From contig CM049317.1 in assembly GCA_026874595.1 (NCBI GenBank), positions 49,936,401-50,000,400 of the forward strand: a stretch of DNA of 64,000 nt, given 5' to 3'. The notes below the pieces were generated by a model. It did not search any database. It saw only the letters and a program-made list of their open reading frames with translations, and was not told the origin of the DNA. Shown here piece by piece: positions 49,669-63,968 of the stretch. How positions within the stretch are numbered: the stretch's first letter is position 1; every line of letters starts with the position of its first letter. This DNA is from Sipunculus nudus (taxonomy: Eukaryota; Annelida; Sipuncula; Golfingiida; Sipunculidae). The position numbers and the translations under genes are program-made.

Positions 49669-51653
49669 TCATTGTTGATCAGTTAGTTGCTTTATATCCT
49701 AAACCTCAAGAATGAGACATTCACCAAATTTAACATTACAATATAACTATGCCAATCATTGTCAATGTTTTGAATCATTTACAATCATTTAGACGAGATT
49801 ACTTTGTCTGGCCAGTGAGTCAGAGCACTGGAGTCCCTTTACCCCGATTACTTTCTTCCGCCCGCTGTTCAACTGAGCGATGACTGCATCCATTGAATTT
49901 TTGTAGAGTTTCTGTGACCCTGCCTTTGGGACCCCCGATGGGGATGCCGTTTGAGACATAGTTTTACAACGGGGCCCACAGCGATGTGGTATTGGTGGTA
50001 GCGGCCTGTTCGGACGGGACGGAGTCAGTGGGCGTCCACTAGTCGTGCATCGAGATATATCACCCAGTGCCATATTGTCATAATGAATACTGCATTTGTC
50101 TTCATTCTATTTAATAAAGGTTGGTAGTTAACGTCTTCACGTTTGTAAAATAAATATAAGAATCATATAATAAATAACAATACTCCAAATAAAGTTCTCT
50201 TAGAGTATAACGAGACGGTAACTGCATGCGGAATACCTTCCTGGACAGCGCTCTGACTGCATATGCCTTCGCAGTTATTGAATAAAAATTATATACGAAA
50301 TACATAGATCAATTCGTTCGGGGATTGCAATTACAGAGAATATAAAGCAACCGTTAAACAATCGGGGATCCCCAGTTCACTAAAAATCTGTTTAAAAAAA
50401 TTCAAGTTTAATCCGTCAGATAGATATGTATTGTATAACAATTATTGTATAACAATTATAAGAGAGAATTTTAAGAGCAACGCTATTTGCAAATCCGCTG
50501 CTAAACTTCCCATTTGAAAGATATATTAAAAATGCTATTCTTAGGTGACAAGTTTATATTGCCACAAAAAGGGTCTCTTATATTCGGGTAAATTGTATTG
50601 CATGATCTTGGATTCAAAGATTATAACCGCTAACGTTACGATTGAACAGATCACCTGTCCGCACTGTGTACATTTCGAATCGATTGTTGAAGTTGACAGG
50701 TATCTTTTCATATATGGAGTTGGAGAGTAGAAAGGTAGTTCGTTGCCAGGTCCTGAAGCTACTCTCTTTGCCATGGAAACATCTGGTAACCGTGTCGGTG
50801 GTAATGGATCCGCGGACGCCTCTCTTGTCAACAAAGTTTGAATATAACGCATAAGATGAATAAAGGTATCAAGACTGTATGTACGTTACTATATTAAAAC
50901 TCAGGGATATTTAGCACCATTCATCTTGAAACACCTGCTTGTTTTGATATCGACTCCTGCAATGAGTTTTACGAGTTAATATTATTGTCATTTACATTTA
51001 TGGTTCCCAATAGCAATATAATGGTTAAAACACTGGTAATTGAGACATAAAATGAAACGTAACTTAATGCTTAAATGAGCTAATGCTTCCCATATATAAT
51101 GTAAGATTACACTTATCGGATCTATACATCTGGGGCATTGTTGGGAAGTATACCTTTATCACTATGGCAACTGTAACAAAATGAATATTAGTATATAAAT
51201 ATCTTTCTGTTAAGCCTAAAGGGTCATATTTGGAAGCGGAGTATAGGTATCTGAACAAACTTGAGAGAGTCGATTTCCTGCTGGATTTGTTCTCGTTAAA
51301 CTTGTTAATGCATACTGTGACAACAACAGCCACGACAACAACAGTTGTGAATGTGCTGATGACTAATATCCAACCACGGGTCTCACCATCCCCTGTTTTA
51401 ATGGAAAGCGAAGTAGGTCCACAATTTGAACAGTTAAATGACTGCACGTATCTTAAGGTAAACTTGCTAGTTATTAAGTATTAGGTTATTTATTATCAAT
51501 TGATCATTTTGACAATACATTAAATGTAGGACTTATATAAGGCCTTAGAATTGAATCACGCCCTCCCCCTACTGGACGCAATATCAAAACTTTAATGATG
51601 GCAACTAATAGTAAAATCTGAGAGATTATCAGTATCTAGTGCTGAATATATAA

Positions 51654-51691
<38 letters not shown>

Positions 51692-53858
51692 AAATGCAGT
51701 GAATATCAACTCGTTTTACTCCTGTGTGGGTACAATACATTCAATACTTTATGAATTAAGATTTAAATGTAAAATAACGCCCACTTAGCGACTCGTCCGC
51801 AGGACAACTGGTCTCAATTTTACCTACCAGAAACTACGCCAGGATAGCTATAAAGCTCCATAATAAGGAATATATGCAGAATGTCTTTATGTTTGCAGCG
51901 ATGTGAAGATAAACGTTGACTGGCACTTTTACTTGATTTTGGACTTGAATACTCCGAGCGAATTTACCAGATTTGTTTAATCGAGGATTGCTTTCAGCAC
52001 AATCAGTAACTAGCCGAATGAACCCTGTAGAACACTGGAACCTCATATCACGTAACCCAGCCCAACCTATTTTTGCCACGGTTCCCGTGCAAAAAATTTT
52101 TTATTCCCCACCCCACCCTAGTCTACATTTCACCAAACCACTTTAAATAACTGACTCAGAAGTCCTCTCCTCTGAATACAGAATAATAAAATCTTTAATT
52201 TGAAGTTATATTTTTAAAGCATGCAGGTGTAGATGTACATAAGGGAGACATTCTGTTATGCTACTGGTCGACAATGAGGGATATATTAAGTGACAAAACT
52301 ACCCCATCAGATTCCTTGTGTTTTAAAGGGAGTATGACCATGTAAATGACCGTTTTGTTACCTTTATTATTTTCCAATGCTATTACACGACGTCACGACT
52401 CCCCAGTACTCGAAATAGTTGCTGCACATAATCCTTATGATGTAATGTATGTGCATGGTCAAAATATGCATATCCGCCGGGTAATATGCTTTAACGCGCA
52501 AATCCGACCCCAGCCAATGGAATATGGCAAAACTGTTTACTTCGTAGGCTTGAAACACTCGTGAATATGCTCGAATTCCTCACCTACTACACATAAAGTG
52601 GGACGAATGGAGAAACACTCGGCCGTCTCCCATTTCGACACACCACCCTCAACAGTCAGGATCGCACATCTCTGCTGATCGTTCACTGTGTCATTTCGCC
52701 AGCGGAAGTCTCGAATAGCAGAGCCTGATAAGAACAAATAAAAATTGTCAAGCGTTAAATGCCACCGCGCAATTTGATTTTTAATGGAAACGAGTTGGAT
52801 GAATACATGTAAATAAATTCACACATTAGGCAAGATACCTGTGTCAACTTCTTTAAAAGGTAATAAATAAACAATTTATCTTATTCATGTTCAAGCAGTT
52901 CTTTGAGATTTAGGAACAGAAATACTTCTATGTTCTTTCCGGTTGAGCGATTCATATATTCACAAGGTCTTATTAGTTAAATTTTATGCTAATTAGTTAA
53001 AGTTTATGTTATTCGCATGCTGATGTAATGGCTCACCGCTCCGTCCCTTTGTTATCCACTGGTTCTTAACGAAGCCTATCCACGACTCCTTACACTTCGT
53101 GTAAAGATTTACACTTCGTATCTGACTGGCTAACGCTGACCCCTGACCTTTACAGGACATGAAAGCAGAGTACCAATCACGTGACTGGCCGCCGCATCGC
53201 ATGCTCTAAGAACGACCATTCTGCTTGAAGCAATGTGGTTTCTCACACTTTGTGCATTCTAACACATTAATATTATTGTTAATTACTCACGCCTAAATTA
53301 TATTTGACAATTAAAATACACTGCTTACTTCATTACTAAGGTATTTTTTTTTTTCCTTTACAATTTTGGTGATCTTAACGGTTATTTTTAAGTACGGTAA
53401 ATTTATTAACAATAAAAATATATATCGGGGTTTCAATCACAGTGGATTATATAACTCATCCTGGTGTTTAACCCCTGATAAATAAGGATGCATGGATTAT
53501 TTTAACACAGGTTTACCAAGAACAATGTAATGAATACCTCCACCAAAACTGCAGCGATGTTTCAATTAAATAATGAGTGTGTTTTAATAGATCCACAAAG
53601 ATAATTCTTTGTATTTACAATACATATATTATTAACAAACTTGTACTACTTGAAATCTTACTTGTGTCACATATGTAACCATCGACCTTGACTGAACATC
53701 CATTGGCATACATGTCATTCTGTGGAATACGAATAACACCGCACAGTGCGCCGGACAATAAACTTGAGCGATAGACAGTTTGGAAGAACATTTAATACTT
53801 ATATATAACCACATGAATTTTAAATTCCACATCTAATTAATAAATGAATATAGGTAAA

Positions 53859-53913
<55 letters not shown>

Positions 53914-55535
53914 TGAAACCTCGAAAATACGAACACCAATGGAACCTCGATAAAAGGGTTACACTTTTAAGGTGGTCGCATAAGCGAGGTTAGATATAAA
54001 GAGCAAAACAATGGGACCGCGAAAGAGTGGTCGTTATTTTGAGGTGGTTGCTGAATCACGGTTGATGTTTGGTGAGCTTTTAGTGTGTTAGGTATTTGTA
54101 TATATGTGTGTGTGTGTGTGTGCGTATAGCTAAGTATGTAACAAATCATATTTTAAACATGTTTATGTTCAGTAAATAGAGTTTTACTGGTTAGGTGAAA
54201 TCATTTATATTGTAATATCCCGAAGAAGCCGCTGCTTCTCACCAACGAGTTCTGACCGGGGTATATGTAGATGTAAACTTTTATTCATTCTTTATTTTAT
54301 TTTTCATTTTCTCTTGTTGTTATTGGTAACTGATATAATTCAAAATTCACATTGTCATTTAGGGTAATATTTTTTATGCTATCAACGAGTACAAATCATT
54401 TCGTATTAAATTTCAAATAATTCACTGGAGATGATTTTAAATTTCCGTAACTGAATTAGAATTATTGTAATTCCTGTGTCCTCAAACAAGATTAAACAGG
54501 ATACGGCATTTTTGTAAAAAGGAATCTATAAGATAATAATTGCATTTGCATTCAAATAAGAACTGGAGTACAACTGGATTGAATAATAAAATAAAGGTTG
54601 ATAATTGTACGATCTCACCTGGATTCTTGGTGTCCCCTCGTTCGTCTATCCACCTGAAATTTTACATATTCTTGAGCCGGACTCCCAGCCAGACACTTGT
54701 AACCACGCTCTTGTTCATTGTCTTGATAAGTGCATTTTCATCCTCAAGATCCATGTTGCTTGGCAACCTTTGGCCTAAGGCTTGACAGTATTGGGTGGCA
54801 TTCTGCCAGTCCAGTAGTTCACTCATTGCTGTTTATGACAAACTTTGTATCATAACGTAAATGAATAAGCTGTCATTATGTATTTCAATTATTATCAAGG
54901 AACAATGATGAACAGACTCTGTTGTATATATCTGATTCTATACATATAATGTCGTACGTTATTAATTAAATGGTACAAAACCTGGCCTTACCTGTGATAT
55001 TAATAAACAAGACACCTTACCTCCACAGTTAAGGACTCCTGGCTATACCTAAAAATCCATAACCTAATTCGTGATTTGCTTCATGGTATAGATTTTATAA
55101 AATTAATTGAAAACTTATTTACCGAAAAGTTATTTTCATGGGCTACTTTTCATGAGGATTTAATTTCAGGTTTGCTGATGAACAACCCGCTATGGAATTA
55201 AACATAATGCTACGTCACTGACTGCTATAAATCCAGTACTCCAGTCACGTAACCACCCACGTCACCCAAGAAGGTGAAGCAATATTGGTATCAGGACGAA
55301 AATATCGAAACTAAACTAAAAAAAAACTAATTTTATACTCTACACATCATGCGTTTTTTAAATCAATTCGTGCTGGTAATATTATACATTTGGCTCTGTT
55401 CCTAGTCAGAAAGCCAGTATATAGAATAATAATACATTATATTTTTATTTTGTTAAATTTGTGTAGCACTATAGTGCCTGAAACCGTTCGGTTAATATTA
55501 CTTACAAAATGGAAAATAAATTAACATTAATATTA

Positions 55536-56028
<493 letters not shown>

Positions 56029-56091
56029 CCGCTCCGGCCTAGTCTGTAGGCCATAGAGCACTTTACACCGGAGGGTAACACTACCTTCTAC

Positions 56092-56151
<60 letters not shown>

Positions 56152-57189
56152 CATACTACCTCCATACACGTACCAGAATCAGAATTTGCCGAAGTGCCTT
56201 TTATATATACTTGTTTTTTTGTTTGAAATGGCGGTGGCTGATAGCGTTGCAAAATAAAGTAACCATATTCATGTTTATCAATCCACTTAATATGCTTTAT
56301 AGAACTCAATCCGGAAAGGACATTTCGAAGACTGCAGATAATATGTTTATGTAACTGCATACTCCCGATAGCCGGAAGTATGAAAGATACGATTTATAGA
56401 ATTATCTTGCATCTATTTTTATGTTATACAAAGTATGATGTATTAATCACTAGGCTTTATAAGTGACGTATTATTTGCAGCACGAAAGATTAGATGGTTA
56501 GGGTAATATAACACAGCTTCCTCTTCTGTGCGGATGAGCATGCAGCAAAATTTCTTCTTAAAAGTGCTTAACAGTGTAACCTCTATTGCTGTATATCTAA
56601 ATGTTGCTTGGACGTGTCTACACATATTACGCGTATATATATACATATATATATACATATATATATATGTGTGTGTGTGTATGTGTGTACTAATGCTGCC
56701 ATCTACCGGAAATAATGTTATTGATTTTACATGTATTCCTTGTTAGACGCACTTGTGTGGCGTCAGTGCATCAAAGCGTTCTATTAAACACTACGCGTGT
56801 GAAGATCTTAGGCTACTAAAGTACGGCAAGTGTAGATGGTTGATATGAACTTATACTTAACTTTGAGCGAGTTTGCCGAAAGAGATGCACAAATCATCAA
56901 TCATAGAATGATCAAATTAAGGATGATAACGTCAGTACACTAATTTGTATTTCAACTTTTCGGTTAATAGAAGTAAATTTCGGTTCCTCAATTTATATTT
57001 CTAAGAAATGCAAGCCTCCGCCATGTGTTGTGAGATGCTCTCCAAACTGTCATATACATGTATTCCCAGGTTCCGGGATCCGGATCACGTTCCGAATCCA
57101 AACCATAATTTTATCGATTCTTCATGGTCTTATTCCCGAAATTGTCTGATGATTTCATGAGATTTCATTTATGACTGCTAGTGTTATGT

Positions 57190-57340
57190 TGTGAACAAAT
57201 ACCCAAACACGCACACACATCCAAACGTATGCACACGATCGGGGATGAAAACATACCCTTCCACCGGAGGCAATGAAAGCCCATTCCGCTGTCATCTAGG
57301 AATCTGAATAAAGAATCCATCTCTGTACTGAATGAAACAA
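57190..57340. repeat. Decayed start of a sixth unit
   Basis: The run of CACACA motifs, then CGATCGGGGATGAAAACATA and ACCGGAGGCAATGAAAG, matches the opening block of the other units in degenerate form. Similarity fades near 57,340. Confidence 0.55.
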
Positions 57341-58085
57341 TTTTTTTTCTGCCAAATATAACTTATGGTTGTAAAATATACACTATATATATGTGTGTGT
57401 GTGTGTGTACAGTTAATAACTTATGGTCAAATTCCACCAGCTATTCCTTTGTTCAATTCCATATATCTGTGTTAATCTATGAAGTTCTTACGAATTCTTT
57501 CATGTCATGTTTGGACTAAATATAATGCATGGTTGATTTTATTACCCCACACAATCTCAGAAGGTGGGAATATACTAAAATATTGAGAGAATACATATCA
57601 GTTCAGCATTTATATAATACAAATATCAATTCAGGTGTCACACAGATACATATATCGAAATAAATCATTTTAGTTTGAAAACTATATAATGAGTTTCATG
57701 AACATTTGATAATAGTTTGAAATAATAAACCATTGCATTAATACATTAACATTTCATTTTTTAATAGTCGGTTTAGTCTGTACATTCATTTGAATGACCA
57801 AAAGAATGATAAATTCAGCAAACGAGTTATCAACGGTCACGGGCTATGTCATGGCGACTTCCCATACCGTGGTGCATCGCAAGTAATTAGAAGTAGAAAT
57901 TCAAATTAGGGATAATGCAGAACATGTGTTCTTGCCCACTAAATATGGCCAGTCAAATCCGAATGTAGCACTCCAATAAAAGCTATCTTGCAAATTAATA
58001 TGGCCATTACGTGAGTACGAATTCGCGACATTTGGACCTAAGTCATAGTAAAATAATTAACCCAATGTCTCCTGAAACACAAAAC
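57340..58085. other. Spacer without recognised content
   Basis: AT-rich DNA between the decayed sixth unit and the relic CTLD exon. A short GT run is near 57,392-57,408. No exon or repeat family was recognised. Confidence 0.4.
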
Positions 58086-58195
58086 GTGGAGCGAATCAAG
58101 ACACATTCGGCCGTCTCCCATTTCGGCACATCGCCCTCCACCACATTGGTGCTGATCCTCCGTTTGACCATTTGGCCAGCGGAAGTCACGTGGCC
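58085..58195 (-). pseudogene. Relic of a CTLD2 C-terminal exon
   Basis: The plus-strand bases TTCGGCCGTCTCCCATTTCG and TGGCCAGCGGAAGTCACG match the reverse complement of receptor exon 6 (TCGGCCGTCTCCCATTTCGA; CGCCAGCGGAAATCTCG). The middle is deleted and rearranged and a poly-C run follows, so it is a dead fragment. Confidence 0.7.
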
Positions 58196-58422
58196 AGCAC
58201 CCCCCCCCCCCCCCCCGGCGTTAAGCTGTAACAGCTCTCATTTTATCAGTTTATTTTCCCAATTTTGTGATTCATTTTCTTTGTTCAGATTTCTTTTTAT
58301 TAATTAAACGATAGATTTTTAAAATGAGCACAGTTTATTGCTTTCAAATTCTTTAGTTTGGGATATTAATGAGCAGCTGGGGGATTGGCTCCTTTAGGAC
58401 TTAGCATCCAATAATCTATATA

Positions 58423-59560
58423 CAGTGAAACCTCGTTGTATGGAACTCGGTTACGTCTATGTCGAAGTAAAATATGGAGTACCTGCGAAAAAAAAAGAAG
58501 TTAAAACCTTACTAATTTAATTCTTATTGTGTCGAACTCGGATGTGACGAAAATCTGATGTGTCGAGGTATTTTGATGGTCTCTAGCTTGAACATGTACA
58601 CAGATATCAGGAAAATAAGGCGCAATAGCCGGGTAAATAATTATTTAGTAAAAAAGTTTGCCTACGCATAACGTTATAACTGTGCCGCATATTTCCAGAC
58701 ATTTGACCTCATGACCAAGACGCTACGTCTCTTTCTGCTTGCAAGTCGGTGTTTTGTTAGTTATTGCGGCTTGCGGCACAAAACTAACAAGAAATAAATT
58801 GTCAGGTGCGTATAAACGTAATTTGAGTTGCCGTTTTGCAATAAAAATATTCATAAACGTTTCTGTTTCCTTTTTGTTGTCGATTTATTTAGTATTATTT
58901 GAGACATAACGCTTCTTCTATGACTCAAATGGACATCGATGATGAAGCCTGCATAATGTCACATCCCGGTTATCATCATAATTTTTTGCATGCACCATCG
59001 ACATGACAATAAGTGGGCTTGACTGTATTTCGATCGCTTAACTCGAAGTCATGCCGCATGAATGTTTGGGTAATAGTTATGCACGGCCCGTCATTCATGA
59101 ATGAGCCGTGGTGACCAGTTATACGTAATTAATATAGGCAAGGCTCTTACTCATCAAGCGCGATAGCCCTGTCGCTCGACTCGAGGTCATGCCTTTTTAC
59201 TGTTTGGATAACAGTTATGCACGATGATTTACACACCTGGACCGTTGTTTACCTGTTTGGCCAATTAGTCACTCATTATCATGCCTTTCTTCTCTCGCCG
59301 ACATTTACTTAATCCTATTTTTGGTGGTACTTCTGTGCCTTTTTATTATTAATAAACAAATTTTAATAAAATTTGTTTTGTTCTTTCACGCAAACATTTG
59401 TGAGAATTATATAATAGAGGCCATATACATGTGCAGTCCTTATCGATAATAATCAAGGCTTAAGAAGGTTGAGTATAATGAATATCGGTTGTTTCTAACT
59501 CATGTTGTGTCGAAGTAAATTCACACGTCCCATCGACTTCGACACAACGAGGTTTTACTG
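58423..59560. mobile_element. Non-autonomous pogo/Tigger-like DNA transposon
   Basis: The left end CAGTGAAACCTCGTTGT and the right end, which reads CAGTAAAACCTCGTTGTGTC on the other strand, are terminal inverted repeats flanked by TA on both sides (58421-58422 and 59561-59562). This fits TA-target Tc1/mariner-superfamily insertion and the CAGT...AACCTCG ends of pogo-like elements. The 1,138-base interior has no transposase frame. It contains an internal imperfect duplication (ACTCGAAGTCATGCCG... near 59,041 and ACTCGAGGTCATGCCT... near 59,178, each leading to AGTTATGCACG). Confidence 0.7.
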
Positions 59561-59562
59561 TA

Positions 59563-59913
59563 ACTAGGGAGGGAGTCTTTGCGTAAATACTTTATGTTGG
59601 GTTATAACACCGAGGAACACCCAAAATCGAATTCGTGTGCGAGGGTGCCTTCTTGGTAGCCTGCAGAGTGCTAGGCCTGGGTTGGGATCGAGAGTGAAAA
59701 ATCTCACTGCTCCTTTGATGATACTGGTATTCGATCAGGTACTCAGGTACCCAGTACTCTCTGAGCTCTGCTGATCGAGTCACGTGTTCTGCCGAGACCA
59801 CAGAAGCCAGTTTGAAGTTTAACATAAGACATCAACAATTTTTCAAATCATTCTACCCCAAGCATTACATTTTAAAGATGATATTTTACAATTATGTATA
59901 TAATTATATAAAC
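59563..59913. other. Spacer with a weak minus-strand open frame
   Basis: Contains a 77-codon minus-strand open frame (59592-59825) without domain, signal or splice support. The GGTTGGGATCGAGAG segment loosely resembles a tRNA B-box but no A-box or tRNA fold accompanies it. Confidence 0.3.
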
Positions 59914-60170
59914 AACAACCTCTTCGTTTTGTTATGCTCCAGTATCGCACGTGTACCATGACCAATCCTATTGTGCCCCCGAGGACAATAGAATCAGTGT
60001 CAGTCATTTACTTGCTCTCCCAGATACGAACAAAGCATAATCTCGTAAAGTCTCGGCTTTTCAAACCGCGCCGTGACTTCATTCTAACAGCATTCATCTG
60101 ATGATCGGGTCGCATCCCGTGAAACAGTCTGTAGTGAATTTACAGTGTTGGTTTTTCTTCAGTGTTATAT
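59914..60170 (+). repeat. Dispersed repeat copy with intact CTGATGA/GAAAC module
   Basis: Collinear with the unit-spacer repeat. Near 60,099-60,127 it keeps CTGATGA, TCGGGTCGCATCCCGT and GAAAC, and ends TTTTTCTTCAGTGTTATAT before a poly-C tract. Confidence 0.7.
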
Positions 60171-60500
60171 ATCCCCCCCCCCACACACACACACTTTTTG
60201 GCAAGGGGGATGGTCAATGTAATCATCCGCCTGATATTCAGAGAATATTTTCATTTATTGAAAATTAAATATATTAATAATTAGATTTATCAACTTTGGT
60301 TCTTTGGTTCAACTTTCTAATTTAAATATTTTACTATGTAAACCTAGTTTAGAATTAAGCGCTACTGGAAACATAATACCATAAAACCTCAACCTTAATT
60401 GTAACATATTTTAAATAATTAACAACCACACATATGTAAAAAAGAAAGTTGTCACAACTATATATGAATACCCTCCCCAGTCATCCCCCTGCCCAATCCA

Positions 60501-60524
60501 ACCCCCCCCCCCCCCCCCCCCCCC
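60501..60524. repeat. Long poly-C tract
   Basis: An uninterrupted C run followed by ACCCGCC and GTGACGCCACTGGC. The reverse complement resembles the poly-G repeat near 11.9 kb. It marks a repeat fragment upstream of the + strand CTLD gene. Confidence 0.5.
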
Positions 60525-60664
60525 ACCCGCCTTCAAGAAATAGTGACGCCACTGGCAAACATGTCTTGTTATTTAGAGTTAGGTTTCTCAATCAACTTCA
60601 AAGTATGTTTTTAAAGTTGAAATGGTAGGTAACCCTTTCACTAAGACCGGTTCTTGTATTGTAG

Positions 60665-63600
60665 AGTGCAGTGACCATGTGGGTTTGGATAAACATTGTC
60701 TAACTTCAATGGATGCAAGAGGCAGTTGGGAAGAGGCCCAGCAACAGTGTAAACAGAACGGAAGTGACGTCGGTCTTCCTCAGGACCAATCAGAAGAGGA
60801 CCATCGCCGTCTCCTCGTTGTTATGTCCAAGCTTCAACTAGAGACTGTCTGGCTCTCGCTTAAATATATTAAACTGGACAACTGGACGTGGACAAATGGT
60901 GCCCAAGGTTAACTAACTTTATGACTTTGAACTTAGTTACTTAGTAAACATCAATTACGTTAATATTTTTAATAGCTACAAAATGATTTTGAACTAAATA
61001 TTGTGCAATTTTGAACTAAATATTGTGCAATTTCAAACATATACTTAAATTAAATGTAACCCCTTTTATGATTTTTTCGCAGGAACTGAACCTAGCAGAG
61101 GTTTATAAATTGGCGGGTGTGGAGCCCTTGCTTTTAATGGACGCCGCTTGCATCTGATCAAAATCCCCTGCTTTCCAAAGGGGCACTTCGAATATGTCTG
61201 CCAGTACAACCGTAAGGAAACCAGCAGTCTCTACGTATCCAATTTAATAAAAATTGTACAATTGTAATTTAATAACATTTCTGAATCTGAATATTCTGTT
61301 TCTATACAAAAATATACATTGAATTTGTTTGTGCATGAATTTACTTTTTTTCCTTTAAGGTCCGACTTGCCCTTCCGGTGTCCCAAGACATGACTGTACC
61401 ATTCTTGACAGTAAGGCGGTGACGGTGCAAGGTCGTGTATATGACTGGTTTACAGCCAGAAGCCTGTGTCGATCCTCCGGAGCTCGCCTGCTTTATCTTG
61501 ACAATGATTACATAATTGACTTGACACAATTAATGGGAGACCATGAAGATGTATTTGTTGGGCTACACAGGGAGGAGTGGTTCTTTGTTGACCCGATGGG
61601 AGGTAATTTTAATTAATTCTGCTGTGATTTGGTATCTTGCCTGTCGCCGCACAATTCTCTCCGAAGACAGGTTTGCGCCATGGCATAGTCCTTTGAGTAT
61701 CGTCTTTTCTTATTACCTTCTTATTTCTTTCTTATTTCCTTGTGTCGCAAGCTATCCAGCCCGTTACGGCCATTTTATTGGTTAGGGAAGTGCACAAGAA
61801 TGATGCAAGTGCAACGTCGGTACTTAGTAAAACTCGTAAGTTGTAAGTCGGGAGTCGGAAGGGTATACCGCCATTATATATATATAGTTTTGCTTACATT
61901 CTTCCATGTATATCTGGCAACTACAACTGGAGGCACTGCAACGTTAATGCGATACGACTCCACGGCTATGTGCGGAATCATTCCAGTAGCATTTTTGTCT
62001 TAAGGTAAACAAATTGCCTGGGATATTTTATTTTCGCTAGACATAAACCTCATTATAGCCATGTGCGCTTTTTCTTCAGCCAGCGTAGTAACCAAATCGC
62101 AATCGCAAGATATCCCGCTTACCTGGCCGGGCAAACTATTCTCTTCCAAATATTTTACCCACTTGAAAAAAATATCTTTTCAACTGCACTTTTGTTAGAA
62201 TAACATATTACCAAAGTCGTTAAAAAAAGTTCTTCAGCATCGATTACTTACTCGATATTCTTATCATCACTGTATTCTTAAGCCAGAGAATTCAGATGAG
62301 AATATCATCACCCTCGCAGTTCATCCTAATGGAAGAAACAAGTGCGATTTGGAGTCCGTTCTTTCGCCCATTTGCCCGTTCGATTTTTCTCTTTCGATCG
62401 CTCGAATACAGCTAGTGTTATTTGTACTGTTAAAAAATCCCATCAGTTGGACGGGAAGGCTTATAGAGGTTGATGAGTTTTTATTTCTATATTAATATTT
62501 TCATTTTTTAATATTACTGCAAGTTTTTGCAAGTTAGACATAAAATTAATTCTAGGTCACATATTTTACCTGGATGTTTCTGCCAAGGTATACACTCCAT
62601 TTCAAGGTCGTACCCTCCGATTCCCGAGTAACACTCAGTTGCGGGCCGGAGAGGGGGGGGGGGGAGCTTCCAGAGGTCGCTTGGCGATCGTATGTATTTT
62701 TATAATTTATGTGTAAGACGTACCGTATGATTGCAAATCTGTATTTCCATGTTCCTGTCCCAAGGTAAAACGGAGATGAAGACTGTGTTCTGGGAAAAAC
62801 AGAAACAGGGTGAAAACAATCACAGATGTGCTGTTTTGAATCGTACAAGTGGATTTTGGGCTCCTTCCAGTGTGAAGCCGTTCATCCGTACATCTGTCAA
62901 ATATGTAAGTGATTACATTTTACTACTACTGTAGTATACATATTTAATTAGCCATGTGAGAGGTACTGTTTCCATCTTGGCAATTAGAACAGGCATATTG
63001 ATTAACCGTATAGGTTAATATGTAGGCACAATAAAAAAGGCAGTCAGGAGCAATATTATGCCTATTCTTTCGCACTAACAGTTCACGTTTGCTATGGGCA
63101 AATGTTTCCAGGGAAAACCATCCCAGCACACAGTCTCAGTGCCTATTTGAGCTGTTTAATGCCTTGTTATGGTTTTCATATTAGTAAACACGTGTGTCTG
63201 TTTACAAAAACAAATCCGCGTGACCGGTGGAGAATGCCAAACAAAGAGTAGTCCTAACTAGTTCATACACGAACCTTAATGTCTTTTGCTATAGCTTTGC
63301 TGGATTCACATTAAGGTCCATTGGCCAAAGGTAAATTCATAAATACGTGCTGTGTTTAAGTTGACGCCTGTGATCGCGCCCGGCCCACTGTATCTAACAC
63401 TCGTGTAAAGGAGTAAGCCAACGGTTTCATGGAAATATTTTGGCAGGTACCAATTTATTTCAAAGAGAAGACGCCTTTTTTCGTGTTAATTCAATATGCT
63501 TTATTGGCGATTAGGTCACTTCAAACGACCACGACTTATACACGGTCACTCCCTTTTTCTATTAACCTTACATCTGTTATAATGCTGATGTATGCACAAC

Positions 63601-63968
63601 ATGTCTTTCACGACATATGGTAGAGTGGTCTCTAAACAGGAACGTATATTGGAAAACATCGTCTTCATGTCATATGTTGATGACGTCATACTGTCAGCCG
63701 TGCCATGGTTTTTGTGGATATTTATCGTTTATACCTGTAAGAATCGTAGTATATTAGTATATTATAACACACAAGAACAAATGGTGAATGGCAAAACATT
63801 TCATCATCATCATTATGGAACGGTTTGTTTTGCTGAATCGGTATAGGCGTGTATTTTTTATATTTATATATCTGTATACACTATTTCTATGAAGGTTCAA
63901 TTTTGTATTTGCAGACGAACATTCTAATCCGCCCCCGAATGCAACTGAAGAATTCAATCGTTCTACAG
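60665..63968 (+). pseudogene. Two-CTLD receptor paralogue in opposite orientation, partial and damaged
   Basis: Exons 60665-60907, 61083-61211, 61360-61602, 62765-62904 and 63915-63968, all GT-AG with phase 1, as in the array genes. Exons 1-2 form CTLD1 (SWEEAQQQCKQNGSDVGLP, VWLSLKY, WTWTNG, then CGALAFN and FEYVCQYN). Exons 3-4 form CTLD2 (YDWFTARSLCRSSGARLLYL, VFVGLHREEWFFVD, HRCAVLNRTSGFW, then CEAVHPYICQI). Exon 5 is a stalk starting EHSNPPPNATEEF with an NAT glycosylation sequon. Damage: TAA at 61107-61109 in exon 2, and exon 4 is 140 bases (not a multiple of three), with a one-base loss between GFW and the final cysteines. No signal exon was found upstream. The gene continues beyond the window. 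It may be a pseudogene or contain assembly errors. Confidence 0.7.
62650..62664. repeat. Poly-G tract in intron of the + strand CTLD gene
   Basis: G homopolymer in the intron before exon 4 of that gene. Confidence 0.8.

Larger units (their letters stand above)
10700..50930. repeat. Recently amplified block: four near-identical 10.05-kb segments
   Basis: Sequence similarity is highest within 10.70-20.75, 20.75-30.83, 30.83-40.88 and 40.88-50.93 kb. Left of 10.70 kb (unit 1) and right of 50.93 kb (unit 5) the homologous sequence becomes clearly divergent. Both breaks fall at the same unit position, at the YQN microexon and its flanks. Confidence 0.75.

Noticed and set aside
59592-59825. tRNA-derived SINE or a 77-codon gene
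   Set aside because: Only a loose B-box-like string is present; no A-box, tail or conserved protein feature.
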